This document shows, piece by piece, positions 46,841 through 56,115 of a DNA stretch of 64,000 nucleotides (position 1 is its first letter; each line of letters begins with the position of its first letter). This stretch comes from an uncultured Prevotellaceae bacterium. Lineage in GTDB: Bacteria > Bacteroidota > Bacteroidia > Bacteroidales > Bacteroidaceae. The stretch spans positions 62,001 to 126,000 of the forward strand of contig CAMVOK010000006.1 of NCBI GenBank assembly GCA_947169115.1, in the 5' to 3' direction. Both the position numbers and the translations under genes were made by a program. The notes under the pieces were generated by a model. It ran no database searches, was not told where the DNA came from, and saw nothing but the letters and a program-made list of their open reading frames with translations.

Positions 46841-48367
46841 ATGCAGGAAAAGATTATTATCCTCGACTTCGGTTCGCAAACCACACAGCTCATAGCACGC
46901 CGTTTGCGCGAACTCGACACCTTTTGTGAAATCCTTCCCTACAACAAGTTTCCCGTCGGAGACCCCAGTGTCATCGGCGTCATACTGGCAGGTTCGCCCT
47001 ACAGCGTTTACGACCCCGAGGCATTCAAAGTTGACCTGTCGCAATTCATGGGCCGCATGCCCGTACTTGGCATCTGCTATGGTGCCCAGTTTATCAGCCA
47101 TACGCTGGGAGGACGCGTAGAACCGGCCAATAGCCGAGAGTACGGACGTGCCAACCTCACTACCATTAGCAGTGAGAGTCCTTTGTTCAAGGGATTCGAG
47201 CCAAACAGCCAAGTGTGGATGAGCCACGGTGATACCATCACGGCTCTTCCAGAGGGCTATCACGTAATAGCCTCAACAGACAGCGTACGCTTTGCTGCCT
47301 ACGAGGCAGACAACGGACAGGTCTATGGCGTGCAGTTCCATCCCGAAGTGTTCCATTCCCTACAGGGAACACAACTGCTGAAAAACTTCGTTGTCGATAT
47401 ATGTGGCGGTCATCAGGACTGGAGTCCGGCAAACTTCGTGGACAGTACCGTGGCCGAACTCCGTCAACAGATTGGTAACGACCGCGTCATACTGGGATTG
47501 TCGGGCGGTGTGGACAGCAGTGTAGCTGCCGTTCTCCTCAACAGGGCCATCGGTCACCAGCTGACGTGTATCTTCGTTGACCACGGCATGTTACGCAAAA
47601 ATGAGTTCCAGAATGTCATGCGCGACTACGAATGTCTGGGACTGAACGTGATCGGAGTGGATGCCTCAGAGAAGTTCTTCCGCGACCTCGAAGGCGTTAC
47701 CGAGCCCGAGAAGAAGCGTAAGATTATCGGCCGGGACTTCGTGGAAGTATTCGATGCCGAAGCCAGAAAGATAACCGACGCACGCTGGCTTGCCCAAGGA
47801 ACCATCTATCCCGACCGCATCGAGAGTCTGAACATTACGGGCAAGGTTATCAAGAGTCACCACAACGTAGGTGGTCTGCCCAAGGAAATGAATCTTAGTC
47901 TATGCGAGCCTCTGCGCTGGCTCTTCAAGGACGAAGTTCGTCGCGTGGGTCGGCAGCTCGGTATGCCAGAGCACCTCATTACCCGTCATCCCTTCCCAGG
48001 CCCCGGACTTGCGGTGCGCATACTGGGAGCCATCACTCCCGAGAAAGTGCGCATACTACAGGAAGCCGACGATATATTCATCCAAGGCCTACGCGACTGG
48101 GGGCTGTACGACCAAGTATGGCAGGCAGGTGCCATTCTGCTCTCCGATGTCCGAAGTGTAGGAGTCATGGGTGACGAACGTACGTACGAAAACCCCATAG
48201 CCTTGCGTGCCGTAACGAGCAGCGATGCCATGACGGCCGACTGGGCACGCCTCCCTTACGACTTCATGGCCAAGGTGTCGAACGACATCATCAATAAGGT
48301 ACGCGGTGTCAATCGCGTCTGCTACGACATCTCCTCGAAACCACCTTCGACCATCGAATGGGAGTAA
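46841..48367 (+). CDS. guaA: GMP synthase (glutamine-hydrolysing)
   Basis: The enzyme converts XMP to GMP using ATP and glutamine. I start at [13 protein letters not shown] (ATG 46841); the frame could begin two codons earlier at TTG. The 508-residue protein has a class I glutamine amidotransferase (about 1-190) with Cys79 in LGICYGAQ and the His/Glu pair in [10 protein letters not shown]. The ATP-pyrophosphatase domain follows with the PP-loop [11 protein letters not shown], and the C-terminal dimerisation domain ends [13 protein letters not shown], as in all GuaA. The gene has its own promoter. Confidence 0.97.
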   Translation: MQEKIIILDFGSQTTQLIARRLRELDTFCEILPYNKFPVGDPSVIGVILAGSPYSVYDPEAFKVDLSQFMGRMPVLGICYGAQFISHTLGGRVEPANSREYGRANLTTISSESPLFKGFEPNSQVWMSHGDTITALPEGYHVIASTDSVRFAAYEADNGQVYGVQFHPEVFHSLQGTQLLKNFVVDICGGHQDWSPANFVDSTVAELRQQIGNDRVILGLSGGVDSSVAAVLLNRAIGHQLTCIFVDHGMLRKNEFQNVMRDYECLGLNVIGVDASEKFFRDLEGVTEPEKKRKIIGRDFVEVFDAEARKITDARWLAQGTIYPDRIESLNITGKVIKSHHNVGGLPKEMNLSLCEPLRWLFKDEVRRVGRQLGMPEHLITRHPFPGPGLAVRILGAITPEKVRILQEADDIFIQGLRDWGLYDQVWQAGAILLSDVRSVGVMGDERTYENPIALRAVTSSDAMTADWARLPYDFMAKVSNDIINKVRGVNRVCYDISSKPPSTIEWE

Positions 48368-48394
48368 AAGATAATGCATAATTCATAATGCTCC

Positions 48395-48458
48395 ATGTCA
48401 AATGGCAAATGGTAAATGGGTAAATGGTAAATGATAGATGGTAGATGGTAAATGGTAG
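48395..48458. repeat. AAATGGT heptad repeats before the kinase gene
   Basis: Units AAATGGC, AAATGGT, AAATGAT and AGATGGT repeat about nine times with a 7-bp period. They run directly into the ATG of the next gene (GTAGATGGAGAAG), so the start codon itself is part of the last heptad. Confidence 0.75.
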
Positions 48459-49982
48459 ATGGAGAAGTTACTACAATTATATAAGGAATGCACGAGATGG
48501 GATGCCGTCTCGTGTCAGCTAATTACGGGGAGCGGTAGCAACCGACAGTATTTCCGACTAACCGGCAACGGAAGAAGTCTGATTGGCGTTATCGGAACAT
48601 CGCGGGAAGAAAACCATGCCTTCCTCTATCTGGCCCGTCACTTCCGCCAAAAGGGATTGCCCGTACCCGAAATTGTGGCCGTGAGCGACGACGAAATGCG
48701 CTATCTGCAAGAAGACCTCGGCAGTACCTCACTTTTCGATGCTGTGAAACATGGTCGCGAAGCCGGGGGACAATACGACGAAGAAGAATGCCAGTTGCTA
48801 TGTCAGACTATAGCCAAGTTGCCCGCGTTCCAAATACTCGGAGCAGAAGGACTCGACTTCTCGCAGTGCTATCCACAGGCAGAGATGGATGAGACGAACG
48901 TCATGTTCGACCTCAACTACTTCAAGTACTGCTTCCTCAAGGCCACAGGTATCGACTTCCACGAGATTCGTTTGGAACAAGACTTTCAGCAGATGGCCCG
49001 TGACCTGACCGAGGGAAACTCACATACGTTCCTCTATCGCGACTTCCAAGCCCGTAACGTCATACTCGACGAAGGCAAGCATCCGTGGTTCATCGACTTT
49101 CAGGGTGGCCGACGGGGTCCCATCGAATACGACGTAGCCTCCTTTGTCTGGCAGGCTTCGGCCCGTTACCCCAAGGAATTACGCGAAAGACTCATCAACG
49201 TATATCTGGATAACCTCCGCAAACTGACAGACATTGACGAAGGTCAATTCCGCCATCGGCTACGCCTCACCGTCCTGTTCCGCACCCTGCAGGTGTTAGG
49301 GGCATACGGTTTCAGAGGCTTTTTTGAACGGAAGAAACATTTCCTCGACAGCATTCCACCAGCCATTGCTAACCTGCGCGAACTGATACAAGATGGGGCT
49401 TTCCCCTACCCAGAACTCAGCCAAGTACTCGTTAGCCTCTGCGAGAAGGGAGTGAACCTTCCTAGTTCTCAGAGTTCTCAGAATATTCAGAATATTCAGA
49501 AGACTCAGAATATTCAGAATACTCAGAATACTCAGACCTCTCCGAATACTCAATCGCAGACAATCTCTCGGGAAAAGCCAATGCTCCGAGTCCGTGTCTT
49601 CAGTTTTTCGTACAAGAAGGGTATTCCCGAGGACGAAAGCGGCAATGGCGGCGGATATGTATTCGACTGCCGCTCTACGAACAACCCCGGACGATACGAG
49701 CCTTACAAGAAACTAACGGGACAAGACGAACCCGTCATACGTTTTCTGGAAGAGGACGGTGAGATACTTACCTTCCTACAGAGCGTATATCAACTGGCCG
49801 ATGCCCATGTGGAGCGTTATTTGGAACGTGGTTTTACCAACCTGATGTTTTCTTTCGGATGTACTGGAGGACAGCACCGCAGTGTCTATTCCGCCGACCA
49901 TCTGGCTCAACACCTCCATGAGAAGTACGGCATCGAGGTAATTGTTTGCCATCGCGAACAAGGTATTAAATACTCACTATAG
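48459..49982 (+). CDS. AmgK-like sugar kinase fused to a RapZ C-terminal domain
   Basis: Residues 1-330 form an APH-type kinase close to AmgK, which makes the 1-phosphate of MurNAc or GlcNAc. The catalytic loop is YRDFQARNVIL and the metal-binding motif FIDFQGGRRGPIEYDVASF. Residues about 338-370 are a Ser/Gln/Asn linker made by a 9-bp tandem repeat. Residues 375-507 match the RapZ C-terminal domain (FSFSYKKGIP, FDCRSTNNPGRY, FGCTGGQHRSV), which in E. coli senses glucosamine-6-phosphate and binds the sRNA GlmZ. RapZ's N-terminal P-loop domain is absent, and the kinase takes its place. A MurU-like gene follows after 62 bp, which supports a role in MurNAc salvage. The function of the fused domain is not established. 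Confidence 0.82.
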   Translation: MEKLLQLYKECTRWDAVSCQLITGSGSNRQYFRLTGNGRSLIGVIGTSREENHAFLYLARHFRQKGLPVPEIVAVSDDEMRYLQEDLGSTSLFDAVKHGREAGGQYDEEECQLLCQTIAKLPAFQILGAEGLDFSQCYPQAEMDETNVMFDLNYFKYCFLKATGIDFHEIRLEQDFQQMARDLTEGNSHTFLYRDFQARNVILDEGKHPWFIDFQGGRRGPIEYDVASFVWQASARYPKELRERLINVYLDNLRKLTDIDEGQFRHRLRLTVLFRTLQVLGAYGFRGFFERKKHFLDSIPPAIANLRELIQDGAFPYPELSQVLVSLCEKGVNLPSSQSSQNIQNIQKTQNIQNTQNTQTSPNTQSQTISREKPMLRVRVFSFSYKKGIPEDESGNGGGYVFDCRSTNNPGRYEPYKKLTGQDEPVIRFLEEDGEILTFLQSVYQLADAHVERYLERGFTNLMFSFGCTGGQHRSVYSADHLAQHLHEKYGIEVIVCHREQGIKYSL

Positions 49983-50044
49983 TCCCTATAGATTCTATAG
50001 CACCTATAATTACTATAGTTCCTATAGTTGAATAAAACAGAACC

Positions 50045-50830
50045 ATGAAAGCCATGATATTTGCCGCTGGGCTCGGCACACGACTCAAGCCCCTCACCGA
50101 CCACATGCCCAAGGCTTTGGTGCCCGTAGGCGGTCGTCCGTTGCTCGACATCGTAATCGAACGCCTTTGTCGGGCAGGTTTCGACGACATTGTTATTAAT
50201 GTCCACCACTTTGCCGACATGATTGAGGAGAGGGTGAGAGGGGAAGAGAGTGAGAGGGTGAGTAATCGGACGCCCGTCAGGGCTACGCTTGCAGAGCGAA
50301 GTGGGGCAAGAATCCGACTGAGCGACGAACGGAAGCAGTTGCTGGAGACGGGCGGCGGCATACGCCACGCACGTCCGTTGCTTCAGGATGCAGAACGCTT
50401 CCTTATCCACAACGTGGACATTCTTAGCAACGCCAATCTTACAGCTTTCTGGGAAGCAGGAAAGAACCAAGCCGCCACACTGCTTGTAAGTCCACGGGAG
50501 ACACAGCGTTACCTGCTTTTCGACGATACTATGCGTCTGGTGGGATGGACCAATGTCAAGACGGGAGAAGTACGTTCGCCCTACCCCAACCTTAATGCCG
50601 ACAAGTGCCACAGGCTGGCATTCTCGGGCATCCATCAAATGTCCACGTCGCTCTTTCCGCTCATGGACGAATGGCCAGAGAAGTTTTCCATCATCGACTT
50701 CTACCTTTCCATCTGTCACCAACAACCTATCTATGGCTATCAACAGCCCAATCTGCGACTCATGGACGTAGGCAAACTCGACACGTTAGCCGAGGCCGAG
50801 AAGTTCTTGGAAGATACTATTATAAAGTAG
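50045..50830 (+). CDS. murU: MurU-like nucleotidyltransferase with an in-frame repeat insertion
   Basis: The likely reaction is UTP plus MurNAc-1-phosphate to UDP-MurNAc. The N-terminus MKAMIFAAGLGTRLKPLTDH is the sugar-nucleotidyltransferase signature (GLGTRLxPxT); LPKALVPV-type binding (MPKALVPVGGRPLLD) and ETGGGI follow. Between HHFADMI and RIRLSDE, about 27 residues (about 60-86, ERVRGEESERVSNRTPVRAT and beyond) replace a short loop of about 13 residues in relatives. Their DNA is a purine tract plus a family B dispersed element (50223-50312). The frame stays open, and the catalytic motifs before and after are intact. The loop lies just before ETGGGI, so activity may or may not be kept. 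Confidence 0.8.
   Translation: MKAMIFAAGLGTRLKPLTDHMPKALVPVGGRPLLDIVIERLCRAGFDDIVINVHHFADMIEERVRGEESERVSNRTPVRATLAERSGARIRLSDERKQLLETGGGIRHARPLLQDAERFLIHNVDILSNANLTAFWEAGKNQAATLLVSPRETQRYLLFDDTMRLVGWTNVKTGEVRSPYPNLNADKCHRLAFSGIHQMSTSLFPLMDEWPEKFSIIDFYLSICHQQPIYGYQQPNLRLMDVGKLDTLAEAEKFLEDTIIK
50223..50312 (+). repeat. purine tract plus family B element inside the murU-like gene
   Basis: GAGAGGGTGAGAGGGGAAGA and GAGGGTGAG (about 50228-50261) lead into TAATCGGACGCCCGTCAGGG, then CTACGCTTGC and GGGGCAAGAA (50262-50312). Intergenic copies at 20,719-20,812 and 41,840-41,918 have the same order of purine tract and element. Confidence 0.85.
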
Positions 50831-50844
50831 TACTAAAAGAAACC

Positions 50845-52014
50845 TTATATATGTGCCACCTTACTGCGGATGGCAAGCACGTTGAACAGGCATACCAGCA
50901 GTGACAATAAGAGGCCGAGCACAAAGGCTGCCAACAGTCCGCCATCCTCCATGGTCGGGAATAGCGACCACAGGAACTGCATGTAATATGTTCTGCAGAG
51001 CCATAGTAGCCCCATAGCCAAAGCCAGTACAACGAGACTGATTCCGACCGTGAGCAACTGATAAGGCAACGATACACGGGCTGGCGTGTAACCCAAGAGC
51101 AGAAGATTCTGCAGTTTCCGGGTGTTCTTCTCCACAAGTAGATAGATACTGAGCATAAGGATGAAGAACGACAACAGGGTGATAAGCAGTCCCACAGCCA
51201 TAACTGCTGCACTGACGAGGCGCAAGAAGTAGGTGGTTTTCCCAGCCTGTAGTTTATCCTCGTCTATATCCAATCCGTGCTGTTGTACGTACTGTCCGAT
51301 GCGTTCGTCCGTTGGGTTACCCACCTCCACAATAAGTCTGGTGGGAGAGACATCGGCATCGGGGGCAAACTCGCGGTTACTCCAGTCGAGAAAGGATTCG
51401 GGAACGAGTATGGTACCCAGACGGTTGGAGAAGCCAATAATTTTTGCCTTCATGCGTTTCTCCTTGCCGTCGCCACGCATCAGAACCGTCATATCGACCA
51501 TAGAGACGAAGCCCTCCGACAACTTAGGAAGCTGGCGACTCTGGGCAAAACCAAAGTTATAGATGGCAAGATACGTTCGTGGCAAGATGATGGGTACCAC
51601 TTGGTCTCCCTCACGAAAACGCCAAAGGCTATCACGCGTATCGACATATTGATCGGGTACCGCCTCGAAGTACATCTGCGTTCCGAAGTTGGCCACTCCC
51701 TCAATGCCCATTGAACACGAAACCTTGTATTGGCTGGCCTTGAAGGTTCCGATGCTTTTTGTGAAGGGTTGTGAGGCAAGGTCGTCAATCTCGCGTTGAG
51801 AGAAAGTTGAACTTGTGAAACCCATAACCGCTACACGCTTCGACACGATGAGATAGTCGTTACGTATGAAGCCATCGCGCTGAGAGAATACAGGACGTAC
51901 ATCCCTGTAAAACTGAAAAGCCAACAATACAATGAGCATACCAAACAGATTAGCTAGGAAGAAACCAAGCAACTGCATGGCGGAAATATGCTGACGAAGA
52001 AGTTTCCAAATCAT
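50845..52014 (-). CDS. ABC transporter permease (FtsX/MacB-like)
   Basis: The 389-residue protein has one N-terminal membrane helix (about 15-35), a large periplasmic domain (about 40-255) and three C-terminal helices (about 265-300, 320-345 and 355-380). This is the topology of MacB/LolC/FtsX permeases. The permease ends with a basic tail (AIRSKVAHI). Its ATG overlaps the stop of the ATPase gene by four bases, which marks the pair as one transporter. The periplasmic domain carries no recognisable substrate motif. It is the last gene of the long minus-strand run that starts at 58,478. Confidence 0.85.
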   Translation of the reverse strand: MIWKLLRQHISAMQLLGFFLANLFGMLIVLLAFQFYRDVRPVFSQRDGFIRNDYLIVSKRVAVMGFTSSTFSQREIDDLASQPFTKSIGTFKASQYKVSCSMGIEGVANFGTQMYFEAVPDQYVDTRDSLWRFREGDQVVPIILPRTYLAIYNFGFAQSRQLPKLSEGFVSMVDMTVLMRGDGKEKRMKAKIIGFSNRLGTILVPESFLDWSNREFAPDADVSPTRLIVEVGNPTDERIGQYVQQHGLDIDEDKLQAGKTTYFLRLVSAAVMAVGLLITLLSFFILMLSIYLLVEKNTRKLQNLLLLGYTPARVSLPYQLLTVGISLVVLALAMGLLWLCRTYYMQFLWSLFPTMEDGGLLAAFVLGLLLSLLVCLFNVLAIRSKVAHI

Positions 52015-52655
52015 AACTTTATAACCTTATTGTATTTCAAATCCATGTGTTTACCAATGCTGGTAACCACAATAGCAGCTCCCTGTCGGGCGGCCTCCTC
52101 AACCATGATGTCCGTCAGGAGTTGGGTATTTCCATCGTCGAGATGACTGATAGGCTCATCGACAAACAAGAAGTCGAACGGCTGCACCAAGGCACGCATC
52201 ATGGCCACACGTTGCTGTTGACCGAAACTCATCTGGGCAAGTGGCGTGTCCAACTTATCGGCTATGCCCAGTTCCTCGAACCAACGACGAATATCCTTCT
52301 TTTGTTTGTGTCCCGTCAGACGGTTCTTAATCAAAACATTCTCCAATGCAGTCAATTCGGGGAAAAGACGAAGTTCCTGCCACATCAGCGAAAGATGTGT
52401 ACGACGTATCTGAACCCAGTCGTTAGGAGTAAGATTACGGATGTTTTTTCCATCAAAACTAATCATGCCCTGGTAATCGTTCCGATAACCATAGATAAAA
52501 CTACATAACGAGGACTTTCCCGTACCGCTGCCTGCCTCAACCAAATAGTAACGACCTTTTTCGAAAGTGACATCCTGTCGCCACACTTCACTATGCAGGT
52601 CGTCCTGCCGGGCAAACACCTCTGGGAAGGTATGCTCAAGTCTAATAATATCCAT
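52011..52655 (-). CDS. ABC transporter ATP-binding protein
   Basis: The 214-residue ATPase partners the permease at 50,845. Walker A is EAGSGTGKSSLCSF, the signature motif MSFGQQQRVAMMRA (SFGQQ in place of LSGGQ), Walker B FDFLFVDEPISHLDD, and a Q-loop (SLMWQELRLFP) is present. It has the short length of a LolD/FtsE-type subunit. Its start is 3 bp after the stop of the 460-residue protein gene. The Phe in the signature motif is unusual but Gly, Gln and Arg around it are kept. Confidence 0.9.
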   Translation of the reverse strand: MDIIRLEHTFPEVFARQDDLHSEVWRQDVTFEKGRYYLVEAGSGTGKSSLCSFIYGYRNDYQGMISFDGKNIRNLTPNDWVQIRRTHLSLMWQELRLFPELTALENVLIKNRLTGHKQKKDIRRWFEELGIADKLDTPLAQMSFGQQQRVAMMRALVQPFDFLFVDEPISHLDDGNTQLLTDIMVEEAARQGAAIVVTSIGKHMDLKYNKVIKL

Positions 52656-52658
52656 ATA

Positions 52659-54041
52659 TTACATTGATAATAGTTTCATAATACCGGCCAACCCCTCTGT
52701 CGGCACTTCCATCTGCCACTGACGTACGGAAGACGACATTAACCTTATCTCCTGTGAACGGTCGATAAAGCCACGCAGCAACATGATGTTGCCAAGGTTG
52801 AGCGTAGCATAAACGCAGCAGTCGGTCATTCGCTTGGCATCAGAGATCTCCACGTCGTGATACCCCGTAACCCATGCCAGTTTCTGAGACTCGGAGAGGA
52901 CAAGACGATAATCAGAAAGACTATAATAGACTGGCTTGCGCTCTTTCATCTCTACCCGGCCCTGCTGTGTATTTGTCGGTACGAAACGAACACCGGCGGC
53001 TTGACTGAACTCATCATTCCAGTCGGCCACGTTGTCCATGAACGACGCGTCCCGGAGTTCCATCTGCATCACAGGTACGGGAGTATCAAACAATTCAATA
53101 CGCGGAACCGTCACCGACACATCACCATCTATGTTACGGAGTAAAAGGTCTGCATCGAAAATGGTATTGACTATCAAGAGTTTTGCACGCACCTCTGGCA
53201 TGGTTCGCAAAAAAGAGAGTAACGATTCGCCTCGCATTCCCATCTCTAAATGGAAGGCTGGATGCGTGGGGGATGTCCTCAAGAGGTTGGCATTGACAGG
53301 TTTGAGTATTTCGTCAATGCTGTCAAGCCACTTATTCATCTTTGCATCGTCAGACGACAAAGCAAAGGACAATGTGAGTTTATCCTTCCTTATGTTTAGT
53401 CCGGCCGATACTTCGAGGAGCTGGTCAATATAGGGCTGTATCTTCTCTCCCACCCAAGGTATAGCGGCCAAGGATGACAAGTCTGTGGCCAAGGCAATAG
53501 GCTCAGTACGCTCCTGCAAACGTTTGAAAAGCCGTTCCTGAGTACCACTGTTTGTCTCTTTCTGCTGTAAGCATTGGGCTATAGTATTACGCAGGTTGTC
53601 CAGTTCTATACCCAATGCAGGTCCCATAAGGATAGCTCGGTCGTCGGTGTAGCCAACAATCTGCCGTCCGTCTATTACGCTCCAACGAATGCCACGTTGT
53701 TCTTGTGTGGTATGGGAATGTCGTAATAAGTACTGTTCGAAGTCATCAGCATTCTTCAATGGAAGAATAGCGCCGAGGTAGTTGTTCCAGGCAAACAGGT
53801 AACCCACCTTCATTGGGTCGATGCCTGTGCTTTCCTTATCCGAAAGCAGCAACTGAGTAAGTTCCGCCCAAGAAATACCATACTCGCTCATGGCCTGTCG
53901 GGCATCAATCCGAGCCACCATAGTCACTCCCTGTGGCAACGAAGAGGCCATGTTGTCGTTGCTACGAACTAACCAACGCCAAACCAATACGCCTGCGATA
54001 AGAATCACAGCCAAGCCTGCAACTAACCCATACTTTTTCAT
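52659..54041 (-). CDS. periplasmic protein of unknown function beside an ABC transporter
   Basis: The 460-residue protein has an N-terminal anchor (MKKYGLVAGLAVILIAGVLV) and a large domain. The opening SSLPQGVTMVARIDARQAMS and the repeated pattern of strand-helix units (GRQIVGYTDDRAILMGPALG; PIALATDLSSLAAIPWVGEK) recall large Bacteroidota proteins such as DUF4836, but I cannot assign a family with confidence. It sits between rsmE (4-bp overlap) and the ABC ATPase (3-bp gap). That suggests a role as a periplasmic partner of the transporter, which is inferred only from position. Confidence 0.7.
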   Translation of the reverse strand: MKKYGLVAGLAVILIAGVLVWRWLVRSNDNMASSLPQGVTMVARIDARQAMSEYGISWAELTQLLLSDKESTGIDPMKVGYLFAWNNYLGAILPLKNADDFEQYLLRHSHTTQEQRGIRWSVIDGRQIVGYTDDRAILMGPALGIELDNLRNTIAQCLQQKETNSGTQERLFKRLQERTEPIALATDLSSLAAIPWVGEKIQPYIDQLLEVSAGLNIRKDKLTLSFALSSDDAKMNKWLDSIDEILKPVNANLLRTSPTHPAFHLEMGMRGESLLSFLRTMPEVRAKLLIVNTIFDADLLLRNIDGDVSVTVPRIELFDTPVPVMQMELRDASFMDNVADWNDEFSQAAGVRFVPTNTQQGRVEMKERKPVYYSLSDYRLVLSESQKLAWVTGYHDVEISDAKRMTDCCVYATLNLGNIMLLRGFIDRSQEIRLMSSSVRQWQMEVPTEGLAGIMKLLSM

Positions 54042-54748
54042 AGCATTTGATTCTTTATTTGCATGAGGTGAACAGCCACCAAAGCTGCCGTCTCAGTACG
54101 CAAACGGCTACGGCCTAAAGATACGGCCTTGTAGCCATTCTGTTCGGCCAATTGAACTTCATCAATGGAGAAATCACCCTCAGGACCAATCAGCACCGTA
54201 GCATCCTCCCCTGCCCTTAGTTCGTCAAACAAATAAGGACGTTCACCCTCATAGCAATGACAAATGAACTTCTGGCCAGCTCTTTCAGCTGAAACAAACT
54301 GACGGAAGTCCTGCATGTCATTTACGATGGTTTTCCATGCCTTATGACTCTGCTTCATGGCAGAAACCACAATCTTGTCGATTCGTTCAACCTTTATGTT
54401 CCGACGTTCCGAGTACTGGCAATCAAGAAATGAAAGTTCATCAAACCCTATTTCCGTCGCCTTTTCGGCAAACCACTCCATACGGTCGTTAAGTTTAGTG
54501 GGGGCTACTGCCAAATGAAGGTGTCCCAACCATGCTCGTTGTTGTGGCTGCGTTTCCAGAATGCGATAAGCACATTTATGATTTGAGGCCGCTGTTATTT
54601 CAGCCTCATAGAACGTGCCCTTGCCATCCATGAGCCTAATGCTATCACCAACACTCATGCGAAGCACACGAACCGCATGCTGCACATCATCCTTGGTAAG
54701 TTCACCCGCTTCAACGTCAGGCTGGTAAAAGAAACGCTCTTCTTTCAT
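54038..54748 (-). CDS. rsmE: 16S rRNA (uracil1498-N3)-methyltransferase
   Basis: RsmE methylates U1498 of 16S rRNA. The 236-residue SPOUT methyltransferase has the N-terminal PUA-like domain (about 1-70) and the trefoil-knot domain. Family motifs are AVAPTKLNDRMEWFAEKATE, VLIGPEGDFS and SLGRSRLRTETAAL. It starts 32 bp after the nupG-like stop, and its stop overlaps the next gene by ATGA. It has no visible promoter and is part of the long minus-strand run. Confidence 0.95.
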   Translation of the reverse strand: MKEERFFYQPDVEAGELTKDDVQHAVRVLRMSVGDSIRLMDGKGTFYEAEITAASNHKCAYRILETQPQQRAWLGHLHLAVAPTKLNDRMEWFAEKATEIGFDELSFLDCQYSERRNIKVERIDKIVVSAMKQSHKAWKTIVNDMQDFRQFVSAERAGQKFICHCYEGERPYLFDELRAGEDATVLIGPEGDFSIDEVQLAEQNGYKAVSLGRSRLRTETAALVAVHLMQIKNQML

Positions 54749-54780
54749 CCTTATTCTTAACTCCCAATTCCTATTAATTC

Positions 54781-56067
54781 TTAATTCTTAATTCCCTTCG
54801 GTTCGTGCTTGTAACGGAACAAAATAGCAAACAAAATAGCTACAACCAAAGCATAGGCAGCAAATATGAACCAACAGGTCTGCCACCCCTTAATCAATTC
54901 TGCTCCTGTAGCGCCTGCGGCCTGAGGGAAGAAAACGTAATTATTGATAATCGCCTGCGCTACCAATGTACCGACAAAAGCACCAAGTCCATTGGTCATC
55001 ATCATAAACAAGCCCTGTGCACTACTACGAATGCTTTCATCTGTCTCCTGATTGACAAAGAGAGAACCAGAGATATTAAAGAAGTCAAAGGCAACACCAT
55101 AAACAATCATGGAAAGAAGGAAAAGCCATACGCCACTACCAGGATTGCCAAGCCCGAAGAGGGCAAAACGCAATACCCAACCCAATAAGGCTATAAGAAC
55201 AACCTTCTTTATACCAAATCGAGAGAGGAAGAAAGGTATGAGCAGGATGCACAAGGTCTCACTTATCTGAGACAAAGAAATAAGGATGTTAGCATGTTGT
55301 ACACCAAATGTAGATTGATATTCCTCAATGCTGCCAAAACTTGTAATGAAAGGATTGGCAAATCCATTGGAAATCTGCAGGCAGAAGCCAAGAAGCATGG
55401 CAAAAATGAAGAACATAGCCATACGAGGATTCAGGAACAGGCGAAAAGCATTTAAGCCAAGAGCTTCGAAAAGTGTTTTCTGGTGATCTGCATCTTTCTT
55501 GATTGCCATTCGTGGCATGGTCAAAGAATAGACTGCCATAACAAGACTCAATCCTCCACTAACAATCCACTGACCTGGGGTTGACTGAAGACCACAAAGG
55601 TCAACAATCCACATCGTTACAATGAATCCCACTGTTCCCCACACACGAATGGGAGGGAAGGCCTTCACCGTATCAAGTCCAGCCTTCTCCAATGCTGAGT
55701 AGGCTACAGAATAACTGAGGGCTATAGTTGGCATGAAGAACGCTACAGAGATCGTATAGAAACTAAAGAGTATTCCAAAGTTCACTGCATCACCTGACTG
55801 ATAACCATATACAGCAGCTGCAATCATAAACACACCAGCCAGTGCATGGCAGAGACTCAGCACGCGCTGTCCTTCCATCCACCTATCGGCCAAGATGCCC
55901 ATCAATGCAGGCATGAATATGCTTACTATACCCTGCACGGAATAAAACCAACCTATATGGGAACCAAGCCCCACATTCGCAAGATAAGTACCCATGGAAG
56001 TCAGATAGGCTCCCCATACGGCAAACTCAAGAAAATTGAGAATCGTTAAACGAATTTTGATGTTCAT
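54781..56067 (-). CDS. nucleoside:H+ symporter of the NupG family
   Basis: This MFS transporter imports nucleosides with protons. The 428-residue protein has about 12 membrane helices. The N-terminal MNIKIRLTILNFLEFAVWGA, then YLTSMGTYL and GILADRWMEGQRVLSLCH, match NupG/XapB-type proteins, and the FPPIRVWGTVGFI motif is typical. It is followed by heptad-like AATTCTT repeats and then rsmE. Purine-nucleoside specificity cannot be read. The gene is flanked by rRNA methyltransferase genes on both sides. Confidence 0.88.
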   Translation of the reverse strand: MNIKIRLTILNFLEFAVWGAYLTSMGTYLANVGLGSHIGWFYSVQGIVSIFMPALMGILADRWMEGQRVLSLCHALAGVFMIAAAVYGYQSGDAVNFGILFSFYTISVAFFMPTIALSYSVAYSALEKAGLDTVKAFPPIRVWGTVGFIVTMWIVDLCGLQSTPGQWIVSGGLSLVMAVYSLTMPRMAIKKDADHQKTLFEALGLNAFRLFLNPRMAMFFIFAMLLGFCLQISNGFANPFITSFGSIEEYQSTFGVQHANILISLSQISETLCILLIPFFLSRFGIKKVVLIALLGWVLRFALFGLGNPGSGVWLFLLSMIVYGVAFDFFNISGSLFVNQETDESIRSSAQGLFMMMTNGLGAFVGTLVAQAIINNYVFFPQAAGATGAELIKGWQTCWFIFAAYALVVAILFAILFRYKHEPKGIKN

Positions 56068-56115
56068 AACGTTATTATTTTATGTAATTCTTCATTCTTA
56101 ACTCATAATTCTTCA

